In this document: piece after piece, positions 9,063 through 18,153 of the stretch
Numbering within the stretch: position 1 is the first letter of the stretch
How the letters are laid out: each line of letters starts with the position of its first letter
From: Catenibacillus scindens
Lineage (GTDB): Bacteria; Bacillota; Clostridia; Lachnospirales; Lachnospiraceae
Reading direction: 5' to 3'
Assembly: GCF_014202115.1 (NCBI RefSeq)
Contig: NZ_JACHFW010000002.1
Coordinates: 62,001-126,000, forward strand
DNA: 64,000 nt
Notes under the pieces: generated by a model
What the model saw: the letters and a program-made list of their open reading frames with translations, nothing else
What the model was told of the DNA's origin: nothing
Database searches by the model: none
Position numbers and translations under genes: made by a program

Positions 9063-9108
9063 ACATATCGGGCAGAAATGCTTTTAAAAAAGAGGAAGGA
9101 GCAGAAAA

Positions 9109-9846
9109 ATGCTTGAATTACGCAATATTTCTTTTGATGTTGACGAAAACAGTAAAACAAAAGGAATACTTAAAAATATTAATCTGACACTTGAAGATAA
9201 TAAATTTGTTGTAGTCACTGGTCCAAACGGCGGCGGAAAATCCACCCTGGCCAAGATCATCGCTGGGATTGAGACACCTTCCCAGGGACAGATCTTTTGG
9301 AACGGGGAGGATATTACCCAGTTAAACGTGACAGAGCGGGCAAAACGTGGGATCAGCTATGCTTTTCAACAGCCGGTCCGTTTTAAAGGAATTACTGTAT
9401 TTGATCTGATCCAGTTGGCGACAGGCAAGCCTATCAATGTGGACAAAGCCTGTGAGTACCTGTCAGCGGTAGGCCTGTGCGCCAAAGACTATATCCGCAG
9501 GGAAGTCAACGCAAGCCTCTCCGGCGGTGAATTAAAACGTATCGAGATCGCCACAGTTATGGCGCGGAATACCGCCATGACTATTTTTGACGAGCCTGAG
9601 GCTGGGATCGACCTGTGGAGCTTCCAGAATCTGATCCAGGTTTTTGAAAAGCTCCATGAGCAAAACCATGGCAATATTATGATCATTTCCCATCAGGAGC
9701 GTATCCTCAATATTGCCGATGAGATCGTCATGATCGCTGACGGACAGCTCAGGGACAGAGGCCCCAGAGAAGAGATGCTGCCAAAGATTTTCGGGCAGAT
9801 CGACCGGCCGGAAGGCTGCGGATGCAGATATTACGAACAGTGTTGA
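9109..9846 (+). CDS. sufC: Fe-S assembly ATPase, SufC type
   Basis: An ABC-type ATPase without membrane partners, part of the cytoplasmic SUF scaffold for Fe-S cluster assembly. Walker A is GPNGGGKST (residues 38-46), the signature is SLSGGELKR, and Walker B is MTIFDEPEAGID. The SHQ switch appears as ISHQERIL. The last residues are cysteine-rich (GCGCRYYEQC), which is not part of classical SufC. It is followed 19 bases later by its only partner, a SufB/D homologue. There is no sufS, sufU or sufD. This two-gene layout matches the minimal SUF-like (SMS) systems described in anaerobes. Confidence 0.92.
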   Translation: MLELRNISFDVDENSKTKGILKNINLTLEDNKFVVVTGPNGGGKSTLAKIIAGIETPSQGQIFWNGEDITQLNVTERAKRGISYAFQQPVRFKGITVFDLIQLATGKPINVDKACEYLSAVGLCAKDYIRREVNASLSGGELKRIEIATVMARNTAMTIFDEPEAGIDLWSFQNLIQVFEKLHEQNHGNIMIISHQERILNIADEIVMIADGQLRDRGPREEMLPKIFGQIDRPEGCGCRYYEQC

Positions 9847-9865
9847 CAGATGGGAGGAATCAATC

Positions 9866-10783
9866 ATGGATGAGATCAGATTACAGTTATTAAAGGAAGT
9901 TGCGGGCCTTCATGATATTCCTGAGGGTGCTTACAATATCCGCGAAAACGGCAAGAGTATCGGCCGCCAGTCTACCGAGGAGATTGAGATTGTCCCTATG
10001 GAGGATGGCAGTGGTTTAAATATTTATGTAAAGCCGGGAACAAAGAAAAAAAGTCTCCACATCCCGGTGATTATCAGCCAGTCCGGACTGAGCGAGGTTG
10101 TCTACAATAATTTCCACATTGGCGAGGACTGCGATGTAACCATTATAGCCGGGTGCGGCATTCACAACGGCGGCAGCGCCGACAGCCGCCACGATGGCAT
10201 CCACAGCTTTTATATCGGTGAAAACTCCCGTGTAAAATATGTGGAGAAACATTATGGCATGGGAGATGGCAACGGCGAGAGGATCATGAATCCTGAAACT
10301 AATGTGGAAATGGCTAAAAACAGCTACATGGAGATGGAGACTGTTCAGATCAAAGGCGTCGATTCCACCATTCGCAAGACTCATGCCAAGCTGGCCGAAG
10401 GCGCTAAGATTGTCATTACAGAGCGGCTCATGACCCACGGAAAACAGACGGCGGAAAGCTATTTTGACGTGACCCTGGACGGGGAAGATTCGGGAGCAAA
10501 CTTAATCTCAAGGGCTGTTGCCAAGGAAAATTCCTACCAGAAGTTTGTCTCTAAGATTATCGGAAACACGGTCTGCAGCGGCCACTCTGAGTGCGATGCC
10601 ATTATTATGGATCACGCCAAAATTGAGGCTATACCTGAGCTGACTGCCAACAGCACAGAGGCGGCGTTAATCCACGAGGCTGCCATCGGAAAAATTGCCG
10701 GCGAGCAAATTACAAAGCTGATGACTTTAGGTCTGTCAGAGGCTGAGGCTGAGGAAAAGATAGTTGAAGGATTTTTAAGATAA
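9866..10783 (+). CDS. sufB: Fe-S assembly scaffold, SufB/D family (short form)
   Basis: A 305-residue SufB/D-family protein, much shorter than SufB of the full suf operon (about 470). The C-terminal beta-helix core is recognisable: CSGHSECDAIIM, then AIPELTANSTEAALIHEA, which carries the Glu-His region typical of SufB. Together with SufC it should form the scaffold on which Fe-S clusters are built. The N-terminal extension of canonical SufB is missing, as in minimal SUF-like systems. The gene ends the two-gene operon; the enolase gene follows 100 bases later behind its own ribosome site. Confidence 0.88.
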   Translation: MDEIRLQLLKEVAGLHDIPEGAYNIRENGKSIGRQSTEEIEIVPMEDGSGLNIYVKPGTKKKSLHIPVIISQSGLSEVVYNNFHIGEDCDVTIIAGCGIHNGGSADSRHDGIHSFYIGENSRVKYVEKHYGMGDGNGERIMNPETNVEMAKNSYMEMETVQIKGVDSTIRKTHAKLAEGAKIVITERLMTHGKQTAESYFDVTLDGEDSGANLISRAVAKENSYQKFVSKIIGNTVCSGHSECDAIIMDHAKIEAIPELTANSTEAALIHEAAIGKIAGEQITKLMTLGLSEAEAEEKIVEGFLR

Positions 10784-10884
10784 TACGGCCACCATAAACA
10801 TCAGGCTTTTGAAACAACCGGCTGAAAATGTATAAGAATCTCCCTGGACGTTTATACTATAAAAAATGTCAAGGGAGGTTTTTT

Positions 10885-12147
10885 ATGCCATTTATTAAAT
10901 CCATATATGCCAGAGAAGTGCTGGACTCCAGGGGATATCCCACAGTGGCCGTGGAAGTTTGCGCACAGTGCGGCATGGCTGCTGGAGCCATTGTTCCGGC
11001 CGGATCCTCCACAGGAATTTACGAGGCCCTGGATCTTCGGGATATGGAAGAAAAGCGCTATCTGGGCCAGGGTGTCAAAAAAGCGGTAGAGCATGTGAAT
11101 CAAACCATCGCCCCACAGCTTTGCGGCATGTGTATCTTCGATCAGGTAGGTATCGACCAGGCTATGTCTCTTCTGGATGGCACAGATAATAAAGGAAATC
11201 TGGGCGCCAACAGTATTCTTGGTGTGTCTTTGGCCTGCGCGAAAACTGCGGCAGCCTGCCTCTCCATGCCGCTGTACCGGTATGTGGGCGGCTGCTTTGC
11301 CCGGCGGCTCCCTGTTCCGATGATCACTATGATCAGCGGGGGAAAACATGCCAACAACGGCTTGAGTTTTCAGGAGTTTATGATCATGCCTGCGGGTACA
11401 GACTGTTTCCGGGAAGGCGTCCGCGTGGGCGCAGAGGTTTTTCATCATCTTGGCCGGATCTTGGATATGGAAGGCTATTCTACAGCCGTGGGAGCGGAAG
11501 GGGGCTATGCCCCGGATATTTCCTCCAACGAAAAGGCGCTGGCCCTGATTATTCAAGCCATTGTCAAAGCCGGATATCAGCCGGGAAAGGACGTGGTCCT
11601 GGCTCTGGACGCTGCCGCCACTGAATTTTGGATCAATGGGAAATATTGTCTGTCCCAGAAGGAAAATATGTCTATGACTACCGGTGAATTGATCCAGTAT
11701 TATCATTATCTGTGCGATAAATTCCCCATACGGGCCATTGAGGATGGGATGGATCAGGATGACTGGGAAGGATGGTGTGGACTGACTGTGGAACTTGGGC
11801 AGAAAGTATCTATTATCGGCGATGACTTTTTTGTGTCCAGTCCGTCCAGAATCCAGATGGGCGTTCAAAAGAGGGCCGGCACAGGAGTTTTAATTAAACC
11901 GAACCAGGCCGGTACGCTGACCCAAGCCATGGCGGCGGCGGATTTTGCCAGAAATGCCGGATATGAAGTGATCTTTTCCCACCGCTTGGGGGATAGTGAG
12001 GATACGACTATCTCTGACCTGGCAGTAGCATTAAATACAGAAAAAATAAAGATCGGAGCCCTATGCCGGGCTGAGCGCACCGCCAAATATAACCGGCTGT
12101 TAAAAATTGAGGAAGAGCTGGGGGAGACGGCGCTGTACAGTCATTAA
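10885..12147 (+). CDS. eno: Divergent enolase
   Basis: Phosphopyruvate hydratase family (2-phosphoglycerate to phosphoenolpyruvate), 420 residues, cytoplasmic. The ATG at 10885 is chosen because GGGAGG (10873-10878) precedes it and the protein then begins with the family's I-x-A-R-E-V-L-D-S-R-G. Key residues are kept: the QEFMI glutamate, the EGG glutamate, LALDAA and IEDGMDQDDW metal ligands, the LIKPNQ lysine and the SHR histidine. Several near-invariant neighbours differ: VPSGASTG is VPAGSSTG, GDEGGFAP is GAEGGYAP, and INGGSHA is ISGGKHA. It may be a paralogue or a laterally acquired copy; whether another enolase exists elsewhere cannot be seen. Confidence 0.85.
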   Translation: MPFIKSIYAREVLDSRGYPTVAVEVCAQCGMAAGAIVPAGSSTGIYEALDLRDMEEKRYLGQGVKKAVEHVNQTIAPQLCGMCIFDQVGIDQAMSLLDGTDNKGNLGANSILGVSLACAKTAAACLSMPLYRYVGGCFARRLPVPMITMISGGKHANNGLSFQEFMIMPAGTDCFREGVRVGAEVFHHLGRILDMEGYSTAVGAEGGYAPDISSNEKALALIIQAIVKAGYQPGKDVVLALDAAATEFWINGKYCLSQKENMSMTTGELIQYYHYLCDKFPIRAIEDGMDQDDWEGWCGLTVELGQKVSIIGDDFFVSSPSRIQMGVQKRAGTGVLIKPNQAGTLTQAMAAADFARNAGYEVIFSHRLGDSEDTTISDLAVALNTEKIKIGALCRAERTAKYNRLLKIEEELGETALYSH

Positions 12148-12185
12148 AGACTTTTGTTTCTTTTTCTGAAAATAACCTAAAAGAT

Positions 12186-12214
12186 TTGCAAAACCACCAA
12201 AAAAATGCTAATAT
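12186..12214 (+). promoter_or_regulatory. Promoter for the Gfo/Idh/MocA gene
   Basis: TTGCAA (12186-12191) and TAATAT (12209-12214) are separated by 17 bases; AAGGAGATG follows before the start at 12271. Confidence 0.55.
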
Positions 12215-12270
12215 GTGTTTGGTGATTTAGTAAAATAAGTCAAAAACGCATAAGGAGATGCAAGAAAACT

Positions 12271-13383
12271 ATGAAAAATGGCAAAGTTCAGATTGGTATC
12301 ATCGGCTGCGGTGGTATCGCAAACCAAAAACATTTACCATCTCTTCGTACTCAGAAAGACCGTGTAGACCTGGTTGCTTTCTGCGATCTTATTGAAGAGA
12401 GAGCTGTGAAAGCAGCAAAAGAATACGGCACACCCGATGCAAAGGTATACACAGATTATAAAGAATTACTGGCAGATCCTGAAATTGATGCTGTCAATGT
12501 CCTTACACCCAACGTTGCCCATTGCCCGATCACTGTGGACGCTTTTAAAGCAGGCAAGCATGTCATCTGTGAAAAACCAATGGCTCACAATCCTCAAGCC
12601 GCGAAAGAAATGATCGACGCATGGAAAGCATCGGGAAAGAAATTTACTATCGGTTATCAGAACCGTTTCAGACCTGAGGTTCAGGCACTCCACAAATCCT
12701 GTGAAGAAGGGGAATTGGGAGATATCTACTACGCCAAAGCTCACGCTGTGCGCCGCAGAGCTGTTCCAACCTGGGGTGTATTCCCTAACAAAGCCCTTCA
12801 GGGCGGCGGCCCCCTTATCGACATCGGAACCCATGCCCTGGATATTACATTGTGGTGCATGAACAATTATGAACCTGACCGTGTCACAGGTTCCGTATAT
12901 TATAAATTAGGACACCTTCCCCAGGCTACAGAAGGCAACCTTTTTGGACCATGGGACCCAGAGACTTATGAAGTAGAAGACTCCGCTTTCGGATTCATCA
13001 AAATGAAAAACGGGGCAACTATTGTCCTTGAAGCATCCTGGGCTCTGAATATTCTTGAATCCAGGGAAGCATCCACCACACTTTGCGGAACAAAAGCCGG
13101 CGCTGAGATCCGCTCCGGCATGAGCTTTAAAGACAACGAACTGATCTATAACAGAGGCAAAAACAACCTTCTCATGGAAGAACATATTTCCGGCTCCGGC
13201 CAGGTCGCCTATTTTGAAGGCGGCGCCTCCGAACCCGGCGCTCTGGAAGCAAAACAGTGGATCGACTGCATTATCGACCCAAGCAAAGATCCGTTAGTGC
13301 TGCCTGAGCAGGCGTTTGTAGTTACAGAAATCCTCGACGCTATCTACAAATCTGACGCTGAAGGCAAAGAGATCGTTTTTTAA
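12271..13383 (+). CDS. Gfo/Idh/MocA-family NAD(P)-dependent dehydrogenase
   Basis: A 370-residue cytoplasmic oxidoreductase. The N-terminal Rossmann fold shows GIIGCGGIANQKH (from residue 9). The signature E-K-P lies at residues 101-103, and the substrate domain contains GGGPLIDIGTHALDI with the family's catalytic D-x-x-x-H. Such enzymes oxidise or epimerise sugars, inositols or their derivatives; the substrate is not indicated by neighbours, because it has its own promoter and terminator. The codon choice is strongly biased toward GAA, AAA and CCA, which suggests good expression. Confidence 0.88.
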   Translation: MKNGKVQIGIIGCGGIANQKHLPSLRTQKDRVDLVAFCDLIEERAVKAAKEYGTPDAKVYTDYKELLADPEIDAVNVLTPNVAHCPITVDAFKAGKHVICEKPMAHNPQAAKEMIDAWKASGKKFTIGYQNRFRPEVQALHKSCEEGELGDIYYAKAHAVRRRAVPTWGVFPNKALQGGGPLIDIGTHALDITLWCMNNYEPDRVTGSVYYKLGHLPQATEGNLFGPWDPETYEVEDSAFGFIKMKNGATIVLEASWALNILESREASTTLCGTKAGAEIRSGMSFKDNELIYNRGKNNLLMEEHISGSGQVAYFEGGASEPGALEAKQWIDCIIDPSKDPLVLPEQAFVVTEILDAIYKSDAEGKEIVF

Positions 13384-13387
13384 AAGA

Positions 13388-13424
13388 AAACAGTAGAAAT
13401 TAAAAAACAGTAGAAACTAAAAAT
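13388..13424 (+). repeat. Short A-rich tandem repeat (about two 18-base units)
   Basis: ACAGTAGAAATTAAAA at 13390 recurs as ACAGTAGAAACTAAAA at 13408. It lies between the dehydrogenase stop and the terminator. Confidence 0.55.
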
Positions 13425-13426
13425 AA

Positions 13427-13472
13427 AAGCGCGTCCCGGCGGCACAAATTTCGCCAGGACGCGCTTTTTTCC
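13427..13472. terminator. Bidirectional terminator between the dehydrogenase and hypE
   Basis: AAGCGCGTCC (13427-13436) pairs with GGACGCGCTT (13457-13466), followed by T residues on the plus strand. A/T-rich sequence on the other side gives a T-rich tail for the convergent hyp operon. Confidence 0.88.
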
Positions 13473-13522
13473 CACAGCGCTGCTTACGCCGCGGGGCATA
13501 TAGATTTACAAAAAATCCCGGT

Positions 13523-14524
13523 TTAACAGATTCTTGGAAGCTGGTGTCCGGATAGTTTTCCAAGGAGACGCCTCCCTCCAAGGCTGGTGTTTAATATTAC
13601 CTGACCGGGGCGCTTCTGGGTAATGGTGCCGATACAGGCAGCCTTTTCCCCGCCGGAAAGACGGTGAAGGGCGTCAAGAACCGAAGGCACGTCCTCCGGG
13701 GCCACAACAGCTAACATTCGGCCTTCGCAGGCGCAGTAGAGGGGATCAAGGCCGAGAAGATCACAGGCAGAGGCCACGGTCGCATCTACAGGGATGGCCG
13801 TCTCATTTAGTTCCACCGTCAGGGGGGAATCTTCCACAAACTCGTTCAGTACCGTGGCAATGCCTCCACGGGTGGGATCTCTTAAAATCCGCACATTTCC
13901 GGCGTCCTGGGCGGCCACGGCCAGGTCGGTGAGTATCCGGCAGTCGGAGCGCAAAGGCCCGTCCCCATCTAAAAGGCCGCTTCTGGCCATCATGACACTG
14001 GCACCATGACAGCCCACGCTGCCGCTGACGATCACCCCATCCCCTGGGCGAATATATTCTTTTCCAAGTCTTGGATTTTTTAAAATACCAATACCGCTGG
14101 TATTAATATATATGCCGTCCCCTTTTCCATGTTCCACGACCTTCGTATCACCTGTGACGATCATAACTTGGGCCTTTTTTGCTTCGTCAGCGATGGAGGC
14201 GATGATCTCTTTTAAATCCCACATTTTAAATCCTTCTTCGAGGATAAATGAGAGGCTCAGGTATTTTGGAATGCCGCCGGCCATGGCAATATCGTTGACC
14301 GTCCCGCAGACACAGAGACGTCCGATATTTCCGCCGGGAAATTTCCAGGGTGAGACGACAAAGCTGTCTGTGGAAAATACAAGGCGCTCTGCGCCGTCTA
14401 GCACCGCGCCGTCGGCAAGCTTGTTTAGAGGAGTATTATCAAAAGCCGGCACCAGCAGATTATCAATAAAGTCGGAGGTTTTGATACCGCCGCTGCCGTA
14501 ATCTAAAGTAATAATATCATCCAT
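13523..14524 (-). CDS. hypE: Hydrogenase maturation protein HypE
   Basis: HypE takes the carbamoyl group from HypF onto its C-terminal cysteine and dehydrates it to thiocyanate, the source of the CN ligands of the NiFe centre. The protein has 333 residues with the PurM-like fold: DYGSGG near the start, FSTDSFVVSP and GTVNDIAMAGG. It ends exactly in the required P-R-I-C, so the acceptor cysteine is intact. A GGAGG site lies upstream of the ATG. It is the last gene of the hypABFCDE operon, 24 bases after hypD. Confidence 0.97.
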   Translation of the reverse strand: MDDIITLDYGSGGIKTSDFIDNLLVPAFDNTPLNKLADGAVLDGAERLVFSTDSFVVSPWKFPGGNIGRLCVCGTVNDIAMAGGIPKYLSLSFILEEGFKMWDLKEIIASIADEAKKAQVMIVTGDTKVVEHGKGDGIYINTSGIGILKNPRLGKEYIRPGDGVIVSGSVGCHGASVMMARSGLLDGDGPLRSDCRILTDLAVAAQDAGNVRILRDPTRGGIATVLNEFVEDSPLTVELNETAIPVDATVASACDLLGLDPLYCACEGRMLAVVAPEDVPSVLDALHRLSGGEKAACIGTITQKRPGQVILNTSLGGRRLLGKLSGHQLPRIC

Positions 14525-14548
14525 GATCTGCGATCCTCCTTCTGATTG

Positions 14549-15643
14549 TTACAATTCATAGCGGAAAGCCGCGGCACAGGAACCTTCTGAAGATACCATG
14601 CAGGGGCCTACCGGATCTTGTGGGGTACATACTGTTTTAAAAAGTGGACATTGTCCCGGCGCCAGACTCCCACGGATTACCTGGGCACACCGGCATCCGG
14701 CAGGTTCTTTGCCCTCATGCCAGGTGAGATGAAAGCGCCGGGCCGCATCAAAGTCTGAAAATTCATCCTTTATTTTAAATCCGCCGCCGGGAACCATCCC
14801 CAGTCCGCGCCACTCACAAGTCACAGGCTCAAAAACCCGGCGGATCATTTCCTGGGCCGCCGGATTGCCTTTTGGACGCACCAGGCGTACATATTCGTTG
14901 ACGAGCCCCGGAGTTTTATCCGCCAGCATCTCCATAAGAAGTAAAATGGAGCAGAGAAGATCTGCACCCTCAAATCCGGAGACAACGGCGGGAAGACCAT
15001 AATCTTCCGGAAGAAAGGCAAAGGCGTCGCTCCCTGTGACCGCCGCCACATGTCCGGGACACAAAAAACCGCTGACATTAAAATCCGGACTCTCAACCAA
15101 GGTGCGCAGGGCGGGCTCCGTAGGTTTTAAAAGGCACAGAATAGAGAAATTCTCCACCCCCTGTCTGACCGCCTCCAACAGACACGATGCGGTTCCGGGA
15201 GCCGTTGTCTCAAAACCGACGCCCAGAAATACCACTTCTTTGCCCGGATTTTTCCGGGCCAGAGCCAGGGCGTCCATAGGAGAATAGACATCCACCACAT
15301 GCGCCCCAAGGGCTTTTCGGCGAAGAAGGCTGTCCCCCCGGCGGCTTCCTGGAACTCTCAGCAGATCCCCATAGCTTGTGATCACAATATTTTTATGGTC
15401 ACTGAGCTTAAATATTTCGTCCATCACCCCGGAAGGCGTCACACATACCGGGCAACCGGGGCCGGAGATCAGTTGAATCTCCGGAAGAAAAAGCCCCCGA
15501 ATCCCTGATCTGGAAATAGCCATAGTGTGGGTGCCGCAGATTTCCATAAGGCGCACCGGCCCAGTCATCTTTGCCAGGTCCCTGACCTTGGCGATTACCC
15601 CGGCAATGTCTTTAGGCTTTTTAAAGTAACTTTCATAGAGCAT
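14549..15643 (-). CDS. hypD: Hydrogenase maturation protein HypD
   Basis: HypD is the 4Fe-4S protein that, with HypC, carries the Fe(CN)2CO unit before it is delivered to the large subunit. Visible motifs are MEICGTHTMAI, SGPGCPVCVTP, GVGFETTAP and CPGHVAAV. The C-terminal cysteines GCRCAQVIRG, CPLF and C-T-P bind the cluster. The start at 15643 (MLYESYF) is preceded by GGAGG inside the end of hypC, giving 364 residues; a longer in-frame start at 15676 lacks this spacing. It overlaps hypC by 11 bases, which suggests coupled translation of the HypC-HypD pair. Confidence 0.96.
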   Translation of the reverse strand: MLYESYFKKPKDIAGVIAKVRDLAKMTGPVRLMEICGTHTMAISRSGIRGLFLPEIQLISGPGCPVCVTPSGVMDEIFKLSDHKNIVITSYGDLLRVPGSRRGDSLLRRKALGAHVVDVYSPMDALALARKNPGKEVVFLGVGFETTAPGTASCLLEAVRQGVENFSILCLLKPTEPALRTLVESPDFNVSGFLCPGHVAAVTGSDAFAFLPEDYGLPAVVSGFEGADLLCSILLLMEMLADKTPGLVNEYVRLVRPKGNPAAQEMIRRVFEPVTCEWRGLGMVPGGGFKIKDEFSDFDAARRFHLTWHEGKEPAGCRCAQVIRGSLAPGQCPLFKTVCTPQDPVGPCMVSSEGSCAAAFRYEL

Positions 15644-15851
15644 GTTCCAGTTCCTCCATGAAGTTAATATTGTCAAGAGCTTCCTTCTCGCTCATTTTCT
15701 CAATGGCAAAACCGGCGTGGACCATAACATAATCTCCCGGAGAAAGATCTTTGATAAAATCAACCCGTATTTCCCTGGTCAGCCCGCCGGCCTCCCCAAC
15801 TGCGGAATTTCCTTCAATCTCTTTGATTTTCATGGGCATGGCAAGACACAT
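15633..15851 (-). CDS. hypC: Hydrogenase maturation chaperone HypC
   Basis: A 72-residue HypC/HybG protein. It begins MCLAMPMKI; Cys2 is exposed after removal of Met1 and holds the Fe(CN)2CO group and contacts the large subunit precursor. The conserved DLSPGDYVMVHAGFAI segment is present. The frame is open upstream, but only ATG 15851 gives the required Met-Cys start, with GAGG about 12 bases before it. It lies 7 bases after hypF and overlaps hypD. Confidence 0.95.
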   Translation of the reverse strand: MCLAMPMKIKEIEGNSAVGEAGGLTREIRVDFIKDLSPGDYVMVHAGFAIEKMSEKEALDNINFMEELEHAL

Positions 15852-15858
15852 AATATTT

Positions 15859-18153
15859 TCAAACCTCTTTTCGCGTAGTTGATGATGTATATAGGGCGAT
15901 AAAAGCCTGACCCAAAGCAAGTCCCTCATCTGTCGGGGATACTTTATGATGGGTATAGACTTTAAAGGAATGGCGGGCCAGCAGCTCTGTCACTCCTGAA
16001 AGTAAAAAACGATTCAAAAAAACTCCTCCGGACAAGACAACAGGAAGATGGCGGGGATTTAAAGCCTGGGTCTGAAAAAGAGCCATATAGCATAATGTTT
16101 CCATAAATTTTTTGGCGATGGCGTCTGACTTCACCTTATGTTTTATATCTGACACAATAGCCCTGACCAGAGGCCGGATGTCAAAACGGCGCACCCCGGC
16201 GTCGCTGTAAAACAGGGCAGGATAGGGCGGACAGTCTTTGGAAAGATCCGGCATACAGCCGGACGCAAGCGCTTCCACGGACATAGGCCCTTCACCGTCA
16301 AAAGTAATGCCGTTTAAGGAGCATAAAAGGGCGGCAACCCCGTCAAAAAGCCGTCCCATGCTGCTGGCCGCAGGACATGATAAATGGTGATCCAGGAGGG
16401 CTGTAACAGCTTGCCTTTTTTTGACAAACAGGGGCGCGAAATCTGTATCAAGTCCGGCGTCCCACAACAGAGACAAGCCGATGCGCCCGATCTCCTCTGT
16501 CGCTTTATCGCCACCGGGAAGAGCGATGGGGCGGATACTGCCCACACGTTTACAATTTTTAAAATCTCCTGTCAAAAATTCCCCTCCCCAAATCTCCCTG
16601 TCGCTGCCAAGACCGGTGCCGTCCCAGATGATTGCAAACACTTCCTCATCCAGCCCGTTATCTGCCATACAGGCAGCCATATGGCCGTGATGGTGCTGAA
16701 CACGGATCAGGGGGCGACCGGCCTCCTTCGCCGCTTTCTCGGCAATGTGGGTGGATGCGTAGTCCGGGTGCAGATCACAGGCTATGATTTCCGGATGTAT
16801 TTTAAACAGTTCGTTATAGGTTTTTGCCATAGACTCATAGTGATCCATAGTTTCCATATTTTTGAGATCACCGATGTGGGGGCTTAAAAAGAGATAAGGC
16901 CCACGGCCGAAGGCGAAGGCGGCTTTTTGTTCTGCTCCGAAAGCACAGATCCCTGTGAAATCCTTTGGGGAATAAAAAGGGGCTGGCGCGTAACCTCTGC
17001 TCCTTCTGAAAAAGACCGGCCCTTTATGTCCATACATGACCACTGAATCATCACACCGGTTGACAATATCACGGTTGTTGAGCAAAAAACCGTCAGCCAC
17101 GCCGGACAACGTATGAAGGCTCTCATCGTTATCTGTCAGCACAGGACAGCCGGAACGGTTGGCGCTAGTCATAACAAGAAGTTTCATATTAGAGCCGTGA
17201 AATAAAAGTCTGTGGACCGGCGTGTATGGGAGCATGACGCCGATACTTCCGCAAAATGAAATATTAGGCAAAATATCCGGCACCCTTTTTTCCAGAAGCA
17301 CAATGGGCCTTGACTCACTTGTGAGCAACAGCTCTTCCTCTGGCGACAGGCGGCAAATGGACCGCACAGCCTCCGTAGAAGCAGCCATAAGTGCCAGAGG
17401 CTTTCTAGGCCGTCCTTTTTTTTGACGAAGACGGGCAACAGCCTGGGGATCTAAGGCGTTGCAGGCCAGGTGGATGCCTCCGATACCTTTAACAGCAATA
17501 ATCTTTCCCTGGGCTAAATAGCGCCGGGCATGGGAAATTGGATCATCTAAGGCGCTGCCGGGCAGGCGATTGCCCTGGGAATCCAGGAAGAAAACCTCTG
17601 GACCGCAATCCGGACAGCAGTCCGGCTGGGCATGGTATCTGCGGTTGTCAATATCCCCGTATTCTCTGGCACAGACCGGACACATGGGGAAAGGGGCCAT
17701 GGACGTATTTTTCCGGTCGTAGGGCATACGGCGGATAATGGTAAAGCGGGGGCCGCAGTTGGTACAGTTAATAAAAGGATATAAGTATCTCCGGTCTGCG
17801 GGATTTAAAAGCTCTCGTTCACAATCCATGCAGGTGGCCATATCCGGGGATATCAGAGTGAAGCCGTCCCCAACGTCACTGTCAAGGATTTTAAAATCAC
17901 TGTAACCCTCAAGGCTTTGTAATTCTTTTTTTTCAATATTCTCAATCCGGGCCAGGGGCGGAAGGCAGGAAGGGAGTGCCTCAAAAAAAAACGAAAGGTC
18001 ATCTGCCTTACCCTCTAGTTCTCCGCAAACACCGCCTGAAGTGTTTTTAGCCCATCCCCCTAAAGAGAACCTGCGGGCCAGGCGATGGAGAAAGGGGCGA
18101 AATCCTACCCCCTGGACCACACCCTCAATGGTAAAAGAGATTCTTTTTTTCAT
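15859..18153 (-). CDS. hypF: Carbamoyltransferase HypF
   Basis: HypF makes carbamoyl-adenylate from carbamoyl phosphate and ATP and passes the carbamoyl group to HypE. The 764 residues show the full domain order. First is an acylphosphatase-like domain (VVQGVGFRPF). Then come two zinc fingers (C-M-D-C...CTNCG and CPVC...CCPDCG), a YrdC-like domain (about 205-390), and a Kae1-like carbamoyltransferase domain with VQHHHGHMAA and DGTGLGSD. The ATG overlaps the hypB stop as ATGA. All catalytic regions appear intact. Confidence 0.97.
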   Translation of the reverse strand: MKKRISFTIEGVVQGVGFRPFLHRLARRFSLGGWAKNTSGGVCGELEGKADDLSFFFEALPSCLPPLARIENIEKKELQSLEGYSDFKILDSDVGDGFTLISPDMATCMDCERELLNPADRRYLYPFINCTNCGPRFTIIRRMPYDRKNTSMAPFPMCPVCAREYGDIDNRRYHAQPDCCPDCGPEVFFLDSQGNRLPGSALDDPISHARRYLAQGKIIAVKGIGGIHLACNALDPQAVARLRQKKGRPRKPLALMAASTEAVRSICRLSPEEELLLTSESRPIVLLEKRVPDILPNISFCGSIGVMLPYTPVHRLLFHGSNMKLLVMTSANRSGCPVLTDNDESLHTLSGVADGFLLNNRDIVNRCDDSVVMYGHKGPVFFRRSRGYAPAPFYSPKDFTGICAFGAEQKAAFAFGRGPYLFLSPHIGDLKNMETMDHYESMAKTYNELFKIHPEIIACDLHPDYASTHIAEKAAKEAGRPLIRVQHHHGHMAACMADNGLDEEVFAIIWDGTGLGSDREIWGGEFLTGDFKNCKRVGSIRPIALPGGDKATEEIGRIGLSLLWDAGLDTDFAPLFVKKRQAVTALLDHHLSCPAASSMGRLFDGVAALLCSLNGITFDGEGPMSVEALASGCMPDLSKDCPPYPALFYSDAGVRRFDIRPLVRAIVSDIKHKVKSDAIAKKFMETLCYMALFQTQALNPRHLPVVLSGGVFLNRFLLSGVTELLARHSFKVYTHHKVSPTDEGLALGQAFIALYTSSTTRKEV

